Source: Botrytis cinerea B05.10 (taxonomy: Eukaryota; Ascomycota; Leotiomycetes; Helotiales; Sclerotiniaceae). Taken from it: a stretch of DNA of 64,000 nucleotides. Positions 23,630-36,133 of the stretch are shown here, one piece after another (position 1 is the first letter of the stretch; every line of letters starts with the position of its first letter). Both the position numbers and the translations under genes were made by a program. The notes below the pieces were generated by a model. The model worked only from the letters and a program-made list of their open reading frames with translations. It was not told the DNA's origin and made no database searches. The stretch is taken from contig NC_037310.1 of NCBI RefSeq assembly GCF_000143535.2, positions 2,356,001 through 2,420,000 of the forward strand, written 5' to 3'.

Positions 23630-25122
23630 TGATATTAACCAGGGTGTATTGGAAAAATGGGATAGCGTCTATATTTGCTTTTGGAAGAGCCTGTAATTGA
23701 TGAGCAGTACGGCCATATGTAGCAAATCGATCTCTCTTGAACCTCGGAACCTTGTCCGTGAAGTATTTGTGATATATTGACATAGGCGATGGTTCAAAGA
23801 ATGATACAAAGATGTTGTGTCATAATAGCAGTATGCATTCAAACTTGTGTGCATCTTCAGATAAGTGGTAAGCCATTGATTCGTATTACTGATTGCTTGA
23901 TCTGGAATAGAATATCGGAAATAGTTCCTACGTATATAAATTTGCACTAACGTTTTGGTGTGTCGTTTATATCGCATATAGACCATGTCATATCCGATGG
24001 GAATGGCCAGTCATATTCTTGCGCTAAGTGTTTTAGAGTCTAAGTTACTGACTAGAACTCATTGTTCGGACGAAGATGTAAGGGGTGGATAAAGGCAATG
24101 ATGATTTCTTAGGACTTCCTGCAAAATTCCGTCTGTTGACTGGGTAAGATTTAAGCGGGGGACGCTCCCTCAAGGGGGAGGAAAGACGTCTGGTATATCT
24201 GGATAGACCGGCTCGACTGGGTGCAAAGTGTCAATCCATCTCCAAGCCAAGAACGACAGAAACTACATGGGGCCTTGACACAAGCATTGAAACTCAATGC
24301 TGGACAAACAGATCTACCGGTACTGCACAAAATACTCGTCGTCCGATGTTTCTGTGGTTGAAAATATTTCCAAATGTCTCAGCTCACTCGGAACATTTAA
24401 AAATCCCCGAGAAACTTTTCGCCTCAGGCATCAAGTTTGGAAGAAATCGTTCCCAATCTAGTAAGCGCCCGTCCCCTCATTAATTTAAAGCAATCTATCT
24501 TTCACAATTTAGGTTTCAACCACTGTCAAATCCATCCCATCTCGTTCTATCTCAAACCCACATTATCCAAGCGACACGCATCTCTCTGGCAAGCTTGCCT
24601 GTCAACGTCGTTGTCGAGATCGTAGCGTCGGTCGTGTTGCTTCGTTTCGAGCAGCTCCGTGAAGAACGTTACCAATAAGGAGAAATCTCGTCGTGTAATC
24701 TAGACCTCTTGGCCCGATTTGGTACAGACATGTTCGTTTATTGATGGGGATGGGAAAGACAGGAGGGGGTCGAAACTTGCACGGCATCGATGGGCATAGG
24801 AACTATTGTTCCTTCATCTAAAGATCCTCCATGCAGAAACATGATTGCTTGTTGTGTGGGGGATAATAGGATGGATATATACCTAACGCAGGACAAAGTA
24901 CTCGTTTTTTTTCTCTCGCTATATCTATCGTTGTTCGAACTCTGTGACTTTGCTTCTTCATCGTGCTATCCATTCATTTTCTGTTGCGTGTACAGGTTAC
25001 ATTCGTTCTTTTCCATTTTCCTCTACCACCTACTTGACTTGTTATCTTTTCCTCTATTACCATCTTTTAAGTTTAAACCACGAACATCAAACTCTCAAAT
25101 CGAACAATCATAGAAAGAAATC
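23630..25122. other. Intergenic region
   Basis: No supported gene. A short stem (CTCCCTCAAGGGGGAG) lies near 24167. TATATA at 24876-24881, about 240 nt before the acetylesterase ATG, and a pyrimidine-rich stretch from about 24905 to 25075 look like its promoter and leader. Confidence 0.5.
24876..24881 (+). promoter_or_regulatory. Possible TATA element of the acetylesterase gene
   Basis: TATATA followed by a CT-rich leader typical of well-expressed fungal secreted-enzyme genes. Confidence 0.35.
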
Positions 25123-26159
25123 ATGAAGACCACATCAGGGCTTGTTTTGGCCACTTTGGCAGCTTCCGTATCTGCGGTCCCATTCAATCATGCATATGGC
25201 AGCTATAATGGGGGGCATGTAAGACCAACATGGTCTCCTCCAAGTGCTTCATCAGATGCCGCTCCTGAAAACACTGCTTCATCCACAAGTGCTTCCGCCG
25301 TTGCCGCTACTTCTGTGGCCTCAAGCGTCGTTGCTGCTTCAAGTGTTGTCGTTGCCTCTAGCGCTGTCGTACTTGCTGCATCAGCAGCATCTCCAACAGT
25401 ATATATGTGCGGTGATTCTACAATGGCTCTCGGTGGAGGTGGAACTGGAACTCAAGGTAAATATAACTCACCAAGATTCTCATATAGTGGACATATCTAA
25501 TGACCACAGGTTGGGGTGTATACCTCCCATATTCCCTCACCATCCCCGTCGTCAACGATGCCAAAGCCGGTCGCTCAGCCCGTTCCTACACCGATGAAAA
25601 TCGTTTCGGCGCCGTCATTGATACCATAAAGTCCGGCGATATCGTCATCATTGAATTCGGACACAATGACGGAGGATCCCTCACTCCCACCGATAACCTC
25701 CGCTCCGATTGCGTCGGAGCCGGCAACGAAACCTGCACCACAGACGCTGGTGTAGTCGTCCAAACATACCCCACCTACCTCACCAATGCCACTGAACTCA
25801 TGACTGCTAAAGGCGCACATGTCATCATCTCATCTCCTACTCCAGACAACACATGCGAGACGGGTACATGCTCATACACATCCCCTCGCTTCACCGGGTA
25901 TGGCGAGATTGTTGTCGAGAATGTTGGAAGCATGGCCAGCTTCATTGATCACGGTACTTATCTTGCTAATCAGTACGCGATCCTTGGTGCTGCAACTGTT
26001 GACACCTATTATCCAAATGACCACACTCATACTTCTCCTATTGCCGCCGACTTGGTTGCAGGTGTGTTTGTCAAAGGTGTTTTGTGTGCGGGTTCTTCTA
26101 ACCCTCTATACTCCTACATCAAGAACAGCACTGATAGTGTTGTCGGTACCTGTATATAA
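25123..26159 (+). CDS. Rhamnogalacturonan acetylesterase (CE12, SGNH hydrolase)
   Basis: Secreted enzyme that removes acetyl groups from the rhamnogalacturonan backbone of pectin, helping plant cell wall breakdown. Inferred exons are 25123-25456 and 25510-26159; 327 residues. A clear signal peptide (MKTTSGLVLATLAASVSA) is followed by a Ser/Ala/Val-rich linker (about residues 40-90) and then the SGNH catalytic domain: GDST with the nucleophile Ser, GRSAR with the oxyanion Gly, GHND with the oxyanion Asn, and PNDHTHTSP holding the catalytic Asp-X-X-His. Four Cys near LRSDC, ETCTT, DNTCETGTC and VLCAG may form disulfides. The intron splits the Gly codon of TQGWGVYLP. The long linker before the catalytic core is more than the usual few residues between signal peptide and domain. 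Expression is likely induced by pectin, but no site is proven here. Confidence 0.92.
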
Positions 26160-28301
26160 GAGAGAATGTTTGTGGATGCATGGTGTTGAGCAAGCGATGT
26201 TGGAAGGAGGATGAATATTTTACATGTATATATTTAGCTGGGATAAATGTAGATATATCGATAATATACAATGCTTGAAATAAAAAGGCACTTTCGCAAT
26301 AGCACATCCCATACCAATCATGGGAAAGTATGATACCAACACACATATGTGCATAAAAAAGACCAAATCCAATCTACGAGTACATAAATGTATCATCGAC
26401 ACCATCCTTCAAGATACATCTTACCCTATTCCATAAATTTTAAAATACAAATAACAATTACCTAAACTCCGTAACAAATACCTACCTACTCCTTGCCCCA
26501 AACACAAAGTTGAAACCATAAAACAGAAACTTGGGAATAACACTATGTATTCCTTTCATTTTACTCAACTTATTCACATTAGCAGCAGCAGGTAGCTAGC
26601 AGAGTAGGTAGTGGACAACACGATGTAATTCCACACGTCATTTTCTCCACCATTCCAAAAATCCAAAGCAAAGTTCCAAATGCTCTCTAGGTACTCTTTG
26701 GGTCCCCATCAGTCATCTCGACATCTCTCCCACGGTCCCTCACAACCAGCTCGATCTCCAAGCGAATCCATCCTTGGAAATGAACGAAAACAACTGGATC
26801 CGAATAAAAAGTGTTCTGTGAGTCTTGATTCATACACATAGCAACATCCTACAAATAACAATGTCATTCAACCTCATCCAAACGGAGATTCGACGGCCCC
26901 AGGACACCGGACACCGATCCCCAAAAGTATCTTCAAGAACTAAACTAAACTAAACCATGGATACTTATTCCACATCTCAAATTTCTTGAAACCCGTATAT
27001 CCTTTTCAATTCTAGCATCTCTCGTAAAGAATGATTTCTCAAAATCACCTTATAAGTCTGATGAGTTAACCCGTCAAGAAGAACCAATGCTTCTACAAAA
27101 TACCCATGGTCAATTATTCAACGCACTGTTTACGGAAAAGATCTATTTCTATCGCATGGCAGAACATTGGATGGATGCTAGCTATCATCGCATGAGCAGT
27201 AAGATGATTTGCCCAAACTGTTTCGAATGAATGAATGAAAGAAAGTAGCTAACTTGAGATTCTTTACATAGCAGCTCCATAGTCGTACATGGGAGCTGCA
27301 ACTATAATCATCCAAGTATCAAATCTCAGTACTCTGATTAAGACAAGAACCGCGCCCCGCTAATTCACCAGGAATCGCAATTCGAGCTTCACCAATTTCA
27401 GATTCTGCAATAGTTCTGTGATAGCGTATTAGAATAATCTTTACAAGTTCTGGACCGCCTGTTGAACCGCGCGCGCCCTTTCTCTCGCCCGAAGCATTCA
27501 CGGCCTTACGCCCAGTTTTCCTGTACGATCAATTCATCTGCCAAAGGAAATGGTACCAACCAAAAACAAAAACGAGTATGGTCTTTCGCTGGAGAGAGTT
27601 TGCATACCAGGCGTGCCAACGACACTGTGCTCAATCATTGCCATCATTTTGTAGGATTGACATTGTTGGCAGGCGTAGCGCATATGGTACGTCTGATACT
27701 TAGAACACCTTTAGCCACGTGAGTATGTCTAACAATATTGGAACAGTATTATTTTACCTGAGCTTGGCACATACTTCAGCTCAACATCTCTCGGGAACCC
27801 ATCGATACGCTCGCGTAATGGGCCGACAATGTTTGGCATCACTAGAGAGTGGAATTCCCGCGAAGGGGAGTGTTGAGTAGCATCAGATGTTATTCTGCGA
27901 TATTCTAAGAAAGATCGAAGGGATGTTAGGAATCGAGAAATTGATAGCATATTTTCGTCTTCGCAGACTGCAGATACTGGTGTATTTCCCGATAGGAACC
28001 ATGAAGCAGCATTTACAGTTGCAATCCCGGTGTGAACAATGATGATATTCAAGATCGTATGCAATAGATAACTGAAATAGCATCGGTTAGACACGATGGA
28101 CATAAATCGAGAGGCAGGAAATACTGAAGCACGAATGTGCAATCATTAATAAGGTTATGGAGAGGAATCAGGAAGTTCGCATCGATAGATTCTGTGAGCG
28201 ATGAGATAGCAATCAGAAACAAGAAAAGAAGATATGCAGTCACCAGGAATTTTAGCGCTCTCGCGCAAACGATAATCGTGTGTACTAGATATTCATTTAA
28301 T
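26160..28301. other. Intergenic region with unassigned open stretches
   Basis: 2.1 kb downstream of both flanking genes (the acetylesterase on + and DAHP synthase on -). On the minus strand, open stretches at about 28140-28301 and 27760-28088 could be joined over a GTATTT...TTTCAG intron to give a hydrophobic, possibly membrane-spanning product (FLVTAYLLFLFLIAISSL, then YLLHTILNIIIVHTGIA). Another minus ORF lies at 27319-27501. No start codon fits without overlapping the DAHP synthase gene and no family is recognised, so no gene is called. Confidence 0.35.
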
Positions 28302-29845
28302 CTAATTTTTGGCAGGCCCCTCACGGAAATGACCCGCAATCAAGAAGGCCATTTCTAGTGCTTGTTTTTCGTTCAGTCTTGGATCGCAAAAGCTGGTGTA
28401 GTTCAATGATAAATCTTCCTCGGCAAGCTCCTCGCTACCGCCAGTACATTCTGTCACAGCATCACCGGTCAATTCAAGGTGAACACCTCCAAGATAGCTT
28501 CCTTCCTCTTGATGGACTGCTAAAGTCTCTTGAAGTTCAGAGAATATGTCTGTGAATTGTCTTGTTTTGATGCCGGTCGAAGTAGATCTTGTGTTTCCGT
28601 GCATTGGATCGCATTGCCAGACAACGCTTCGGGCATATTCGCTATCTTCGACTGTTCGAATATGTTTTGGAAGGAGTGTGCGAACCTTTGATGCTCCGTA
28701 ACGAGTGATGAGTGTTATTTTACCAACTTCTACCGTTGGGTTGAGTTTTCGAAGAAGCTCCAAAAGATCCGCGGAAGAAGTTGTAGGGCCTACTTTGACG
28801 CCGATAGGATTGGCTATACCACGAAAGTACTCAATATGTGCCCCGTCCACTTGTCTTGTCCGGTCGCCAATCCAAAGAAAGTGGGCTGAGGTATTGAAGT
28901 ATGCTTTTCCATCCTTAGTAGGATCGACATTCTTATTGGCGTTTGCACCGGCTTGTAAGTTTTGAGATGGGTCTTTAAGAAGTCGAGTGAGGCTCTGTTC
29001 GTATTCAAGCAAAAGACCTTCGTGACTAGTATAGAGCTCAACTCCTCGAAGTTGATCAGCTGTATCGGCACCAATGGTGCGCATGAAACGTAAACTCTCA
29101 CTGATAGAGTCTACAATTTTCGAGTATTGCTCTTGCAAGCCTGGGTCCCGAACATGGCCGAGACCCCAGTTCATTGGGCTATGAAGATCGGCAATACCAG
29201 ATGAAAGAGATGCGCGTATGAAGTTGAGAGTAGCTGCGGAGTGAAAGTATGCACTGCTGCGAGTCAGTCAAGTACCGTGATGGCCCCACAGGTATCTGCT
29301 TACCTAACAAGTCTCTGTGGATCCAAGTTTCTCTCATCAATTTCGTAACCATTCAAGATGTCTCCTCTGAAAGACGGGGTCTCCTTGCCGTCTACCATCT
29401 CCGTGGGGCTTGATCTTGGCTTCGCATATTGCCCCGCCATTCTAGCAATTCTGACTACTTTCTTGTTGGCACCCCAGACAAGAACCAAACTCATTTGAAG
29501 TAAGAGCTTGATCTTTGATTCAATGGCATTCTCCTCGCAGTAGTCGAATAGTTCAGCACAATCACCGCCTTGAAGTAGAAATGCTTTGCCCAGAGCTACA
29601 TCCCGCAAGCTTGCTTTGAGCTGAATGATTTCCGTGGGAGTAACAATGGGAGGAAGACGTTGAAGTTTCGACAATGACTTCTCTACATTCTTGCGGTCTT
29701 CATATATGGCGTCTTGTTTGATCGGCCTTGTGGTCCAAGAACTTGGTGACCACGGCTCAACCTCGTGGTGTGAGTCAATGGGTCTGGCTATTTGTGCCCC
29801 ATCATAACTGATTCCCAATTCTGCTCCAGGGCCAAAGGTTGGCAT
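28302..29845 (-). CDS. Class II 3-deoxy-7-phosphoheptulonate (DAHP) synthase
   Basis: First enzyme of the shikimate pathway: condenses phosphoenolpyruvate and erythrose 4-phosphate to DAHP for aromatic amino acid synthesis in the cytosol. Inferred exons (minus) are 29845-29304 and 29256-28302 with a 47-nt intron; 498 residues, normal for the plant-type family. Signatures: WSPSSWTTRPIKQ near the start, LLQGGDCAELFDYC with the metal-ligand Cys, RMAGQYAKPRSSPTE for substrate binding, HFLWIGDRTRQVDGAHIEYFR, VWQCDPMHGNT with the metal-ligand His, and the C-terminal GGVHLELTGD and YTSFCDPRLNEKQALEMAF. The splice join gives RLVSSAYFHSAATLNF, matching the family. Filamentous fungi often hold this class beside class I Aro3/Aro4 enzymes; relatives are typically tryptophan-sensitive. 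The 5' end faces the HYPK-like gene 448 nt away. Confidence 0.95.
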
Positions 29846-30293
29846 TTTAGATGAAGCAGGGCGTATGATAGTGTTCCCAGACTGGAGAGTATGAAGCTAT
29901 TCCGAGCTCTGATGCGATAACCAATTGACTTTGAGTGACAAACGAAGAAAGTTGGAGAAATAATGTGATTGTTTTGTGGAGGAGGGGTTCAAATAATAAA
30001 AAATGAACTGTGTGGCTTTATTTCACTTGGCTCGAGCTTGTGGTTGGGTACCCCTCAGCCCCTCAGAGTCTTATTAGGCTATATCAGGCTACCGTCGGGG
30101 AACAGGTTTTCCGACACAAGCCTGTTAGCCAGTGTCAGCCCTACAGGTGTGGGATTTGCAGCCCCAATCCTAAACTTAAATCAATGATTGTGCTTGGATC
30201 CCTTTAGACGTCACTCTGACAGTCAGTCTTGTCTTCCTTGTGCCAAAGTTCACACAACAATTCTGTTCACCTGCAAATCTTTTTGTTATCGAA
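29846..30293. promoter_or_regulatory. Shared divergent promoter region
   Basis: 448 nt between the start codons of DAHP synthase (-) and the HYPK-like gene (+). It must hold both promoters. No recognised operator is assigned; several AGCCCC/CAGCCC repeats lie at 30050-30170. Confidence 0.5.
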
Positions 30294-30931
30294 ATGTCCG
30301 AATCCCAACCTCCGACATTAGTTGAAGGTGCAACCACCGGCGATGTAGATGACGAAATCCCTCAAAAGGCCAAGTCGGCAGAAGACCGTAAAGCTGCTGC
30401 CGCTCTCTCCTCTCTCGATGCCCCTCGCGAAGACGACTCGGCCGGGACGAAAGAGCTAGATCAAGAGGCTGTGAGGAAAGCTATGGAAAGGTTGGCAGGT
30501 ACGGGCGCCACGAATGGAAAAGTTGCAAAGAAGGGAGATGAGAAAAAGGTTGTGAAGAAGATAGTGAAGGTGGAAGCGGCCGATGTTAATTTATTGGTAT
30601 GTCAGTTTTATTATACAGAACTCGGCTATTGAGCATTGGTTTGAATTATATCCCCTTTGTCCAAGATAAAGTCTTTGTTCTTAGCCACCATCACTCTGAA
30701 GCACTGCGGTCTGATTTGCTTTTAACAATCACGCTCTGCTTTCTCCTACTCCTCATCAATACTGCTTCCTAGCTATGATTTGATGCTTGATCCTAGTGCT
30801 CGAGGCTAACCAAATTTCTATCACAGGTTGAGGAACTCGAATTGACGAAGATCAAGGCCACGGACTTATTGAAGGCTCATGACGGTGATGCCACGACAGC
30901 GTTGAGGGCATATATTACCCCTGTGGTATAA
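30294..30931 (+). CDS. HYPK-like UBA protein (NatA-associated)
   Basis: Inferred exons are 30294-30596 and 30827-30931 with a 230-nt intron; 135 residues. The C-terminal exon encodes VEELELTKIKATDLLKAHDGD followed by ATTALRAYI, the UBA-like helix bundle of HYPK and of NAC-alpha. Before it lies a charged lysine-rich helix (AVRKAMERLAGTG, then KKGDEKKVVKKIVKVEAADVN) and an acidic disordered N terminus. HYPK binds the ribosome-associated N-terminal acetyltransferase NatA and modulates its activity, so this is probably its fungal counterpart, acting in the cytosol. The length agrees with the family (about 130), whereas NAC-alpha would have an additional NAC domain that is absent here. The ATG at 30294 is chosen as the first ATG in frame with the conserved part. 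Confidence 0.83.
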
Positions 30932-32461
30932 TGAAATTAAATTAAGGAATGAAATAACGGATTTTAATGAATTGAGCACGGCGTTAAAGCTACAAATATT
31001 GCTGGATGGCTGTCAGTGAGCCTTCCAAAAGTTTTCACTCCAAGGTCATAGGGTCTAGTCAAGAATCTGGCCTCAAAGTTTGGCATGCCAAATGTTTCTT
31101 CATGTTCTTAACGTGTTTCCTTATACCTATCTGTGCATATTTGACAAATTTAGGAGCAGTCCGGATGCCAGTCTCGGATCATCGGTATCCCGTAACTTGG
31201 TCCACCAGGTCGGCGATCCAGAGCAGCGCTACTGTATCGGAGTCATGTAGTGCCAGAGAGTACAAGCTCTACCAGCTCCCCAGGTTTTGATCGTTGTCAG
31301 ACTCTGTCTTCCACTTAATCGGATCTTTTTGTGTCTCGTAGATCGCTGCAATGCGAACCTAGAGGCTTGCTTGGTGATGTAAAAAAAAGCATGTAGAGGT
31401 ATGTGACTTTCGCGGATCTAGATACTATGCCCTTGCCTTGCAGAATCGCTCTTGCTAAAGATGACAACAATGTCTTTTGTGTGTCAGCAACGACTCTCGC
31501 TACAATCACCAAAGAACTCACTTATTGCGGGTAGCTGCATATTCTTCTTACACAACTACTGCACCATTGCAGTATTGGTCTTGATATGTTTCACGGCTGT
31601 GCCAAGCTTCAACGTATGATTCATGGATAGCAACCTGGCAAAATATGCAATTTCCCGCTCGATGATCAAGAGTTAGATTCTGTGAAGTCGAAAAGGGTAT
31701 GATTCGCATCTCAACTGGTGGCGCAAATCCTAGAAAAAAATCGTTGAACCGGTCAGCAATGGTATGGTAACTTTCCGGAGAACTCTAAGAACTTGAAGAA
31801 CGGGAGGGGTAGCTTGAACTGGAGCGTGTAGGGCTGCATAACAACATCATTAAGATTGTCTGTTGCTCAACGTGGGAGTAAGATGGCAGCTTGCAGCTTT
31901 AGGTCTCGAGTCCGAGATTGTATATGCTTGCTTGATTGCTTGCTTGCTTGGCCATCCAAAGAGCCCAGCGCTGAAGATTCGATATAGATGTATGCACGAG
32001 TAGGACAAGATCGGATAAGGTTGTGAGACCTCAAATTTCATCTTGTGGGTTTGAGAAACTTCTTCTTCAGATGATATTTGTCTCTTTTTAAAAAAACATT
32101 CATTCTCTATTCCTCTTCTTCTCTCTTTGAATGTTGGTGTTTCCCCTCCCCTCAGCCGACTTCATGAAGAGCCGGAGTGTCAAATTTAAAGTTGGTACTA
32201 GCGTCAATCTGGGGATTGTAGGAAGATATTCACCGAGAGGGGCAGAATTTACATATTCACATTCAAGTTCACATTCAACTGATTCTTTCTCATCTTCGAC
32301 TTCCTTTCTCTTCCATCTCCGAGTTGTTACCTTTCCATTGAAGAAGTTTTCTCTCTGAAAACTTTCCTTCTATCAAAGACAACAACCAACTCTCTTCAGT
32401 CAGTGTATAATCATAACAACCAGTCACCACAAAACACAAGTTGTCTGGACCTGAGAGTAAG
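30932..32461. other. Intergenic region
   Basis: 1.5 kb without a supported gene. There is a CTTG/CTTGCTTG short run at about 31927-31950 and a pyrimidine-rich leader before 32462. Confidence 0.5.
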
Positions 32462-33980
32462 ATGGCTCCTCTGATATTTCCTCGTGGGGATGTTTCTCCA
32501 TCAAACTCCGAGCTCCTCCATAATACTATCGGTTTTGTGATTCCTTCTTTCATCTTGTTCGGTTTCCGCATGTAAGTACAATCACCTACCCTTCTCGAAT
32601 CTGCTTCAGATATTTGGGTCTCAATGTCATGGTTTGACTGACACGGTTGTTTATTATAGCCTCAATGCTACCTGGGTCATGGCTAAGATGAGATTTGAAG
32701 ATTGGCTCATGTGTGTCACAATGGTAAGTTGTATTGATCATCCGTACGTTGCGCCTTTTTACAACTTATATCTAACAAGCCTGCAGTGCTTCTACACAGT
32801 CCTCTTGATTTTGATCAATGTTTCTGCTCGTTATGAAACCAATTTGTTCCCCCCAGACCAGCTGGCTTCAATTATGGCCGACCCCGACGACGTGGCTTCG
32901 CGAATTTATGGCTCTATCATTGTCATTCCGCTTGAACAATGTATGCTTGCTTCCACCTGGTGCGTCAAGATCTGCATTTGGCTCTTCTTGTGGCGTCTTT
33001 GGTAAGTTCATCATTTGTTCTATTTTCAGCACACGTTTAAGGCTAACTCCTTCCAAGTCGCAATCTTCCAAATTTGCAAATGGCACTCAAGATCCTCATG
33101 GGGTACATTGCTGTTGGCTACGTTGTAATCATGTTTGTCTACTACGTTGGTGTCTGTCGTCCATTTAAACAATACTGGGCAGTTCCCGTTCAAGATGAAC
33201 AATGTGCGACATACCAGCATTATTCAATCGTCCAGATGGTTTTCAATATCAGTTCTGATTTTGGTTTGATCCTCATTCCACTCTGGATGTTCTACATTGC
33301 ACGTCTTCCACCTATGCGCAAAGCTATCTTGATGGGCGTCTTTTCTCTCGCTGTCTTCACAATTCTTGCAGCCATCTTGAACAAGTAAGTTGTTCCCAAG
33401 CTTCAACTTTTGATGGAACACTGACCCGTGCATTAGATATTACAATTTCTCTAGCCCAATGACAACGACTTATCAACTTTGGTACATTCGCGAATCTTCA
33501 GTTGCTATCTGGGTCGGGAATCTTATTTGCTGCTGGCAAATCGTTCAAAAGATCTTCAAGGCTCGCTCTTTCGATAATCAAAAGGCAGAGATTGATATGC
33601 ACCCAGAGATGATTGCTCGGATGCAAAACCCTTCAAATTACACTGAGAATGGCAGTCCAAAGCCAAAAGACTGGATGGATCAACTCATTGCTCGCCGCAA
33701 GGCACTTGGGGAATTTCTTTCTGTTGCTACCCGTTCACGTTTCACAACCCGTGCTACTGGCCGCTCTGGAGCACCTTTGAACTCTTCCAGCGAGCAAACT
33801 GCTCTTGCTAACTCTCGTGGTGATCCTGTGTAAGTACTCACATTCTCATCCATTTTTCCATTTCCGCTCCCTTGATCAATGCTAAGTCTTATCCTCAGCT
33901 CTATGATGACGATGGAAAAGGGTGACGAGGACGCTATATTGCCAACTCTAGCCTATAGAGAGAACGAGAAAATTGACTAG
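32462..33980 (+). CDS. Fungal rhodopsin-domain (Pth11-like) seven-helix membrane protein
   Basis: Inferred exons are 32462-32571, 32660-32723, 32787-33001, 33058-33384, 33437-33829 and 33899-33980; 396 residues. The hydrophobic segments give about seven helices: IGFVIPSFILFGFRI, the FEDWLMCVTM/CFYTVLLILINV region, CMLASTWCVKICIWLFLW, ILMGYIAVGYVVIMFVYYVG, IVQMVFNISSDFGLILIPLW, AILMGVFSLAVFTILAAIL, and SSVAIWVGNLICCWQIV. The CRPFKQYW loop, the extracellular Cys-containing loop (DEQCATYQHY) and the conserved Asp in NISSDFGLILIPLWM followed by R-KAI are marks of the fungal rhodopsin-like (Pth11-related) domain. No CFEM domain is present. Members are thought to be plasma-membrane receptors or sensors; the ligand is unknown. 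The cytosolic tail is about 120 residues. All six exons join in frame with GTAAG-type donors. Confidence 0.85.
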
Positions 33981-35915
33981 GCACCTTTCTCATTCTTACC
34001 TACGTCACTCTAGACCTCGACTTGAACTTTTCGAACTGGGCTATGATAGAACTGACCGCTTGGTACACGTTATGATATTTAATGCTTTTACGAATTCGGA
34101 CGAAAGACGATACATGGTGATGACTAGAAAAGGAGTTAGACGCGGATGGTGGTTCAATTGCTTTACTTCTATAGTTGATGTTTTCGAACTCCCTGTTTTC
34201 TCCATGAGGATGTTCCATTGACTCTCCTGTACTTTGTAACTTTAGTTCACGAGTCGCGCGAATGCTCGAATATGGTGGGAATTCCCATGTGTAATATAGT
34301 ATTCTAGAAATGCTTTATACTTCAATCTTTGCAATATCCTCTGAATGTGATGATCAATAGAATTCTGAATTGTAACAGAAGCGTCCTTGCTAGGATTCGC
34401 TGCAAACACAGGTGATGCATGCGGAGGCGAGTGATGACCCAGATCTTTGGTACTGACTGGATAGCTGCACATGTCGGCTATGCTGCTTATGCACCTCCAG
34501 GGTTCGATAACATATCTATGCAAGGCTGACACGGCGGGGTAAGCGTGCCAAGAATAGTTTACGGAAATCAAGATGGGCATCTAATCAGTCGTATAGACTA
34601 TTTACTCCAACACCGTCTGTACATGAGCGACTAATGCACCTGCGACTTTCCCCGAGAATCCTTCACATCATTCACTTAATCTAGCCCCGAGGCTCATCTG
34701 GTGCATTCTATATACATCTCTCGGAAATTAGAACCAAATGAGCACTATACAGCGAAATTCAACACATTGGAATTAATCACCACGGAGTGAATCCAAGAGG
34801 TTGAAAGCCGCAGACACCGTCAAAGCTTCATAACTCTGCCACACTTGCATCTCATGGTCTACTCTTTCATCTCACTAAACTCACCAAAATATCTCTAGGT
34901 ATCCCCGATAATCGTAAGCTAAATCCCTGTTTTGTGGATGAGAGCTGGTGGATTGCGGCTGCGGCTGCGGGATCGTGGTTTGTGCTTGCTGTTCTTCTGG
35001 GGATAGGCTGCTACGTAAAGCAGATGGTCTTTGATATCTGTAGGCTTTCGCAGCTAGTCTAGACTTCTCGTTTCTTTTCTGCAGTGTGCAAGCTTGTGGT
35101 ATTGGGTTTGCGCGGGGTTCTTTGAAAAGTCTCATGATGCGAGCTTGTATATATATATTGGTTACTTTAGAAGCGTTGGTATTTAAAGATAGAAGAACAG
35201 GATCACTGATTCTAACTCATAATAACATGCGTGCTCCAAGCAAAGGACTTACCATACCAGAGAAGTTTATCGATCTCGATGCGGAAGAGAATTCAGAAAA
35301 GATGCAAATAGGAGGAGCAAGCTAGATGCAGTTTGATGATGAAATCTCGCTTAATTTTGTATGGGGCCACCATAGTAAGTTTCAGTATCTGACATTTACC
35401 GGCTGCTTCATGCTTACGTATTTTAGGTATATCCATAGTCTGAAGTTTGAGGGAGTTGCGATTGTGGTGAGAGATACTATATATAATCCTCCTGAGCCCT
35501 TTATTCATTCTAATTGTTTTCACATGATTGTTCAGTCCCACATTTCTCCACCACTTCCTGTGCTTGATAATGCCGCCAATGATCCATTTGCATTTATTGC
35601 TCGTCTCGAAGGCTGCTATCAGGTTTTTGAATTGGTATTAAGCCTTTGAATTGACATCCTTCAGTTTGTGGTTCTCCCCTAGGTATTTCCTAAGAAAGCT
35701 TGAAGTCAGTTACTGAAATTTTGTAATCTCATAGTGACGAAAAGAAGTACATACCATAACAACAATTGCCGCCACATCATCTTCGTGAAAGCCTCCCAAC
35801 TTTGCTTGCCATCAGTCAGAGCGTCTCCCAATGTATGGACTATGTTGCGTCCAGGCGAGGTCCCTCTGCATGCGTTCCTTGGGGCGACGAAGCACCTTGA
35901 GATGTTCGCTCAACT

Positions 35916-35953
35916 CTGGTGCTTGGTCTGGCGCAAGTTAGACCAAGCACCAG
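35916..35953. repeat. Perfect 14-bp inverted repeat (hairpin)
   Basis: CTGGTGCTTGGTCT at 35916-35929 and its exact reverse complement AGACCAAGCACCAG at 35940-35953, with a 10-nt loop GGCGCAAGTT. Confidence 0.9.
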
Positions 35954-35984
35954 ACCTCGACAGCCTCCAAGGTACCAACGGAAG

Positions 35985-36001
35985 TATAGTAGGCTTGATA
36001 G
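35985..36001 (+). repeat. TATAGTAGGCTTGATAG repeat, copy 1
   Basis: Followed by CTG. Shares ATAGTAGGCTTGATAGCTG with copy 4. Confidence 0.85.
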
Positions 36002-36116
36002 CTGAAGCCGCATGCGGAAAATCAGTTTGTGTGTAATGGAAAAGATTGACAAAGGATAGACATACGATTTTCAAGAGAAACACAGAGCGCCTCAGGATAG
36101 GAACAATGAAAACTCG

Positions 36117-36133
36117 TATAGTAGGCTTGATAG
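36117..36133 (+). repeat. TATAGTAGGCTTGATAG repeat, copy 2
   Basis: The similarity to copy 3 extends about 11 bases upstream (ATGAAAACTCG against ATGAAGACTTG). Within it the differences are transitions. Confidence 0.85.

Noticed and set aside
24100..24300. Stem with GGGGGA and CTCCC near 24167 considered as a tRNA or structured RNA
   Set aside because: No tRNA box pattern or cloverleaf; only a short stem.
27319..28339. Possible multi-exon membrane protein gene on the minus strand
   Set aside because: No start codon without overlapping DAHP synthase, no consistent third exon, no family recognised.
34881..35649. Gln/Pro-rich minus ORF and a 107-codon plus ORF
   Set aside because: Each lacks a family signature and the plus ORF has a conflicting intron-like signal; kept only as a note in the region entry.
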